Assembly (NCBI GenBank): GCA_016787705.1
Contig: JAEUTP010000023.1
Coordinates: 41,551 to 105,550, forward strand
Reading direction: 5' to 3'
Source of the DNA: Bacteroidia bacterium
GTDB lineage: Bacteria > Bacteroidota > Bacteroidia > B-17B0 > Aurantibacillaceae
DNA: 64,000 nucleotides
Below are positions 60,407-64,000 of this stretch, one piece after another. The notes below the pieces were generated by a model. The model had not been told where the DNA came from, did not search any database, and saw only the letters and a program-made list of their open reading frames with translations. Within the stretch, counting starts at the first letter, position 1, and each line of letters opens with the position of its first letter. A program made the translations under genes and the position numbers.

Positions 60407-61378
60407 TTAAGCGTAACCAAACACTTTTTTCTTGGTTTTGTTCTTGTGTTTCCACTCAACTTTCCAGCCGTATGGGCAAGTATTTGGGCCAGCGGAAACA
60501 GTGTTACCGCTTTGATCAACACTAAACGTAACCTTAAGATCAAAATCTTTATCATCTACTTTAATATTTACTTCACCAGCTACAGGCGCCCACCAGCCAC
60601 AAGTCCAGTTCCAAACAATTGGTGTGGTTACCTGGCTTGTAAATGCATCGCCATCGCGGGTTGTACCATAGTTCTCAAGGTTTCCTAAAGTACCATCGCT
60701 ACCAATACCCTCACCTGTACATGTTAAGATACCACCCGGTAATGTATATGTGAAACGACGGTTAATGTTATATACTGCAGTTTTATCACCATCAAATGTT
60801 ACATTAAGATTTGAACCAGTAACCGATGTAGCCAAACTGGTTTGTGTTTTAATGATCAATAGTTCCCACCAGGAGCCACCGGTTTCATTAGTTAAAAATT
60901 GAGTTCCGTTTAACTCAACACTTTTACCGTCAGATGCACGGGTAATTTTATAAGCCAAATAATCAACTTTTAAAACACAACCAACATCTTTCCATTTTTT
61001 TGTTGGATAGTTTTGAATGGTTAAACGAATAGAACCTGTTCTTGTGCGGTTACTTACTGTAGTACCATTATAATTTATTTTGATAGTTCCCAGGTAAGCA
61101 CCTGTTGTATCAATGGTGTAACCGGTTGCATTAATACCTAATGCTTTTTGAATAGCTGTACTTTGCGAACCATAAACGCTTCTTCCATGCAACAAGGCAT
61201 TATTTCCTACCTCTGTATTAATATCATTAACAGCAGCATCGTTCTCTGTTTGAACGGTGCGGTTATCTGCCGAAGATTGACCATCTTCATCTTTAAATGC
61301 TTTTTTCTTTTTACAACTGGTAAATGCAAGGCCGGAAGCCAAGGCAATAATACTTAATGAGTAAATAATTTTTTTCAT
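60407..61378 (-). CDS. Lipoprotein, function unknown
   Basis: 323 aa with lipobox L-A-F-T-S-C followed by K-K-K-K. The mature part is beta-rich with G-S-I-R-L-T-I-Q-N-Y-P-T-K-K-W-K and W-T-C-G-W-W-A-P-V-A-G-E. This plan is frequent in Bacteroidota surface lipoproteins, but no named domain was recognised. It has no partner on the - strand nearby. Confidence 0.75.
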   Translation of the reverse strand: MKKIIYSLSIIALASGLAFTSCKKKKAFKDEDGQSSADNRTVQTENDAAVNDINTEVGNNALLHGRSVYGSQSTAIQKALGINATGYTIDTTGAYLGTIKINYNGTTVSNRTRTGSIRLTIQNYPTKKWKDVGCVLKVDYLAYKITRASDGKSVELNGTQFLTNETGGSWWELLIIKTQTSLATSVTGSNLNVTFDGDKTAVYNINRRFTYTLPGGILTCTGEGIGSDGTLGNLENYGTTRDGDAFTSQVTTPIVWNWTCGWWAPVAGEVNIKVDDKDFDLKVTFSVDQSGNTVSAGPNTCPYGWKVEWKHKNKTKKKVFGYA

Positions 61379-61478
61379 ACTTGTTTTATTTATAGACTGT
61401 AAAATATCGGGTTGGTTTAATAAAGATATAAAAAAAATTAAAAGATTACATACCTAAATTTATTTTATTGATTTTCAA

Positions 61479-62840
61479 TTAATTAACCTTTAAATAAACC
61501 CATTCTAAAAGTTGTAGTTTTTTAAAATCTACTTTAGAAAGATCGATTATCTCGTTCTCAAATTTGTCTAATTTATACAAGCCCTCTACCGGAAACTGTC
61601 CGTTAACTTCGGTCCTGCCTCTTGTTTTTGGCTTTAATAAGAAAAGTCTTTTCTCATCGGTATCATTCTCTTTTAGTTTTGCCAGGTAAACTACAACGTC
61701 ATCAAATAATAAATGTTTATCTGTTATTACTGCATCTACCGGTGTTTTTAAATAGCTACTTTTTGGGTTGACCGGACATAGTAAAATGGCCTTATCAATA
61801 TATTTTGTTGGAATATGTTCGTGGTAATTTTCGCCTCTTACTTTAATAGGTATTTTAAGATAAGGTATTCTAAAATCCTCGTCTCCGTTTTTTGTAATAT
61901 AAAATGGTAACTGGATCTTAACTTCAAAATATTTTTTCCTATAGATCTTAAAGCGACTGACACGCAGCATAACTACCCAAAATAAAAAACCATCAGATAA
62001 TAATGCGAAACAAAAATTAATAACAGCAGTTCTTAAATCTGAAACAATCATATTATTTGTAAAACTTATAACAACCGTTAAAGCATACCAAAACAAAAGG
62101 CGCATGAAAATTTTATCTGTATAATGAATTTTGCTGTAATCAAAAAAAGTTGAGTAGTTATTTGCATTATTAAGCATTTGTACCCAAAAATTAATTCCAA
62201 TCAGATAAATAATAAGCGAAAAAAAAGCTGTAACCTGCCCATATTTATTATCCATTAAAAAGAAATCGAACAAACCGTGCGATGCAATGGCTATAGCCGA
62301 AGCTACAATTACATTTACAAAAATAGTTCCTTTACCAAATAAACTTGAGCGGTAAAAGCCATAAACAATTAATGTAGTATTAATTATATGTTCAAGCGCT
62401 GAATAAAATGTACGGGCCGATATAATTTTGATACCGTACAAACTGAAGTATTTAAAATTTTCAACCATGGCAAAACCAATGGCAGTAATGCCTGCATAGA
62501 TCAAAATATCAATGGGCTCATCTATCTTTTTCTTAAAAATAGTAAGCACCACAATTACGCCTAATATTTTAGAGAACTCTTCATTTAAGCCCACTGCAAA
62601 AACCGCATATAAAATATCGTTAATAAACTCGCCGTTTTCAGAAAAACCCATTTTATGAATAAGGGCGTAAAAGAATAAACATACCGATGGCGTAAAGCAA
62701 CCAATTAATAAGGCAAAGCTTAAGGGCAAGATCTTTTCTCTTTCAAAAACATCAATGCGCCTAAAGTAATCTATCCACATAGCAGCAGATACTAAAGCAG
62801 CAACGGCAGTAAATATGAGGGCTATATTACTATCTGACAT
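61479..62840 (-). CDS. PrsW-family intramembrane metalloprotease
   Basis: 453 aa from ATG at 62840 (M-S-D-S-N-I-A-L), preferred to the open frame start at 62867, which lies in a terminator. About nine membrane helices in the first 300 residues. PrsW motifs: G-L-N-E-E-F-S-K-I-L-G (E-E-x-x-K), A-M-V-E-N-F-K-Y-F and a later H-G-L-F-D-F-F. PrsW cleaves the anti-sigma factor RsiW in Bacillus. The last 150 residues form a soluble extra domain of unknown role. Confidence 0.88.
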   Translation of the reverse strand: MSDSNIALIFTAVAALVSAAMWIDYFRRIDVFEREKILPLSFALLIGCFTPSVCLFFYALIHKMGFSENGEFINDILYAVFAVGLNEEFSKILGVIVVLTIFKKKIDEPIDILIYAGITAIGFAMVENFKYFSLYGIKIISARTFYSALEHIINTTLIVYGFYRSSLFGKGTIFVNVIVASAIAIASHGLFDFFLMDNKYGQVTAFFSLIIYLIGINFWVQMLNNANNYSTFFDYSKIHYTDKIFMRLLFWYALTVVISFTNNMIVSDLRTAVINFCFALLSDGFLFWVVMLRVSRFKIYRKKYFEVKIQLPFYITKNGDEDFRIPYLKIPIKVRGENYHEHIPTKYIDKAILLCPVNPKSSYLKTPVDAVITDKHLLFDDVVVYLAKLKENDTDEKRLFLLKPKTRGRTEVNGQFPVEGLYKLDKFENEIIDLSKVDFKKLQLLEWVYLKVN

Positions 62841-62853
62841 ATATTGAAAATAA

Positions 62854-62881
62854 AAAACCCGCAACAAAAGTTACGGGTTTT
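62854..62881 (-). terminator. Terminator of the rpsF-rpsR-rplI unit
   Basis: AAAACCCG (62854-62861) pairs with CGGGTTTT (62874-62881) with inner AAC/GTT pairs; a T-run follows on the - strand. It lies 25 bases after the rplI stop and just upstream of the PrsW start. Confidence 0.85.
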
Positions 62882-62906
62882 AAAAATATAAAAAATAAAG
62901 TTAAAA

Positions 62907-63353
62907 TTACTCAGCTACAACTTCAAAGTTTACTGTAGCAGCAACGTCTTTATACAAACGTACTTTTGCAGAGTAAGTTCCTAATGCTTTGATATTATCT
63001 TCAGCAATTTCGATGTTCTTACGCTCTACGTTGTAACCTGCTTTTTGTAAAGCATCAGCAATTTGAATATTGGTAACCGAACCAAATATTTTTCCGCTTT
63101 CGCCGGCTTTAGCGCCAACTTTAATACTTACACCAGCTAATTTCTCAGCGTTAACTGTAGCTTCTTTACGTAATTTATCTTCTTTAAAAGCGCGTTGTTT
63201 TAGAATTTCAGCGTGCATTTTTTTAACGCTGTCTGTAGCTAAAATCGCCATTCCTTTTGGTAATAAAAAGTTACGACCATAACCGTTACGTACAGTTACT
63301 TTGTCATCTTTGTAACCTAATCCCTTGATATCTTGTTTTAAAATAACTTCCAT
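62907..63353 (-). CDS. rplI: 50S ribosomal protein L9
   Basis: 148 aa: M-E-V-I-L-K-Q-D-I-K-G-L-G-Y-K-D-D, the L9 signature G-R-N-F-L-L-P-K-G-M-A, a long connecting helix and a C-terminal domain with G-S-V-T-N-I-Q-I-A-D-A-L. Last gene of the rpsF-rpsR-rplI unit. Confidence 0.97.
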   Translation of the reverse strand: MEVILKQDIKGLGYKDDKVTVRNGYGRNFLLPKGMAILATDSVKKMHAEILKQRAFKEDKLRKEATVNAEKLAGVSIKVGAKAGESGKIFGSVTNIQIADALQKAGYNVERKNIEIAEDNIKALGTYSAKVRLYKDVAATVNFEVVAE

Positions 63354-63366
63354 TTTAATTTCCTCC

Positions 63367-63633
63367 TTATTTTAATAAATCGGCCACGTATGGCATTAAT
63401 GATAAATGACGGGCACGTTTAACAGCTTGCGCCACTTTACGTTGGAATTTCAATGAAGTTCCGGTTAAACGACGTGGTAACAATTTACCTTGTTCGTTAA
63501 CGAATTTCAATAAAAAATCAGGGTCTTTGTAATCAATGTATTTAATACCACTTTTCTTAAAGCGGCAATATTTTTTCTTTTTTGCCTCAGCTGTTGGAGG
63601 GTTAAGATATCTTATGTCTTTTGGCGCTGCCAT
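63367..63633 (-). CDS. rpsR: 30S ribosomal protein S18
   Basis: 88 aa with [25 protein letters not shown] and the closing [13 protein letters not shown], typical of S18. Between rpsF and rplI. Confidence 0.97.
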   Translation of the reverse strand: MAAPKDIRYLNPPTAEAKKKKYCRFKKSGIKYIDYKDPDFLLKFVNEQGKLLPRRLTGTSLKFQRKVAQAVKRARHLSLMPYVADLLK

Positions 63634-63660
63634 TTTTTCTTGACTTAATTAATTAAACAA

Positions 63661-64000
63661 TTATGCGTTAGCACTTTCTTTCTTTTTAGTTTTAGCTTCT
63701 GCTACTTTTCCTTTGCGCTTGTCAGCGTAAGCAACTGCATGTTTATCTAAAGCTACCGTTAAAAAGCGTAAAATGCGCTCATCACGTTTGTAAGTAACTT
63801 CCAAATTATTTACAATCTCTTGTCCTTCACCTGCAAATTCAATCAGGTGATAAAAACCGGTTGTTTTCTTTTGGATCGGGTAAGCCAATTTCTTTAGGCC
63901 CCAGTTCTCTTCGTTAACCACTTTACCACCTAAGTCGGTAATGGTTTTTTTAATTTTCTTCGCGGCCTCCTTTGCCTGATCATCAGACAAAACGGGAGTT
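63661..64000 (-). CDS. rpsF: 30S ribosomal protein S6, 5' end cut by window
   Basis: The frame runs past the window edge: upstream of the TTG at 63990 it continues as T-P-V (63999-63991), matching the S6 opening E-T-V-F-I-L-T-P-V-L-S-D-D-Q. The TTG is therefore an internal Leu codon, not the start. The rest shows the S6 core with W-G-L-K-K-L-A-Y-P-I-Q-K-K-T-T-G-F-Y and R-I-L-R-F-L-T-V-A-L. The tail is Lys-rich (K-T-K-K-K-E-S-A-N-A). About 11 to 12 N-terminal residues lie outside the window. Confidence 0.95.
   Translation of the reverse strand, partial: TPVLSDDQAKEAAKKIKKTITDLGGKVVNEENWGLKKLAYPIQKKTTGFYHLIEFAGEGQEIVNNLEVTYKRDERILRFLTVALDKHAVAYADKRKGKVAEAKTKKKESANA

Overview
This window looks like a chromosomal segment of a Bacteroidota bacterium. 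The evidence is AT-rich DNA, many type IX secretion (T9SS) proteins (PorX, PorP/SprF, PorE-like TPR-PD40-OmpA proteins, a cargo protein with a C-terminal sorting domain), lipoproteins with K-rich tails after the lipobox Cys, Bacteroidota-type -7 boxes (TAnnTTTG) and several small palindromic intergenic repeats of the kind common in this phylum. Species or family cannot be set from the sequence alone. No rRNA, tRNA, CRISPR array, insertion sequence or prophage was seen.

Layout. 1-5 kb: envelope genes on the + strand (lipoprotein, polyprenyl-P sugar transferase, UbiA-type prenyltransferase, SanA-like protein) and a SiaC-type phosphoprotein. 4.7-7.5 kb: porX-tsaE-outer membrane protein on the - strand. 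7.6-13.3 kb: HD-domain protein, dipeptidyl peptidase III lipoprotein and a TPR-PD40 protein with a SPOR-like end. 13.4-18.2 kb: a - strand run surE, small membrane protein, lpxB, spoIID-like, two secreted proteins. 18.5-25.2 kb: Zn protease, SRP RNA, ECF sigma factor, rpsU-xerC-hpf, nrnA, acyl-CoA carboxylase. 25.3-33.6 kb: SpoIIE-type phosphatase, a broken gene next to a lipoprotein, a LytTR regulator with TPR histidine kinase, NatAB-like ABC exporter. 33.8-37.6 kb: small membrane and lipoproteins, PD40 protein, T9SS cargo. 37.7-40.3 kb: the most interesting locus. 40.4-51.9 kb: MuiA-like protein, rpsA, ftsY, rpmB-rpmG-DUF4295, ribD, ffh, GxxExxY protein, folD. 52-59 kb: MacB-like permease, second SpoIIE-type phosphatase with a tandem truncated TPR relative, PorE-like/PorP pair. 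59-64 kb: glutaryl-CoA dehydrogenase-like gene, lipoprotein, PrsW protease, rplI-rpsR-rpsF (rpsF cut by the window end).

Main discovery candidate. Three tandem, related small genes (79, 71 and 72 aa) each encode a Sec signal peptide, a Lys/Thr-rich middle and an extreme C-terminus C-x-x-C-G-x-G. They are followed, after a small lipocalin-like gene, by a DUF692/MNIO (MbnB-like multinuclear iron oxidase) enzyme with an extra C-terminal region of about 90 residues. MNIO enzymes modify cysteines of ribosomal peptides (methanobactin, bufferins, the Chryseobacterium chr system), so this is a good candidate for a peptide natural product or metallophore system with several exported precursors and a possibly self-contained enzyme.

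Other points: all three SRP parts (ffs, ftsY, ffh) lie in this one window; PorP has a signal peptide encoded upstream of every canonical start codon; one small gene has an in-frame TAG at codon 8; a TPR protein stops just where its SpoIIE phosphatase domain should begin; and a GxxExxY gene sits inside inverted repeats that also occur without cargo elsewhere in the window.
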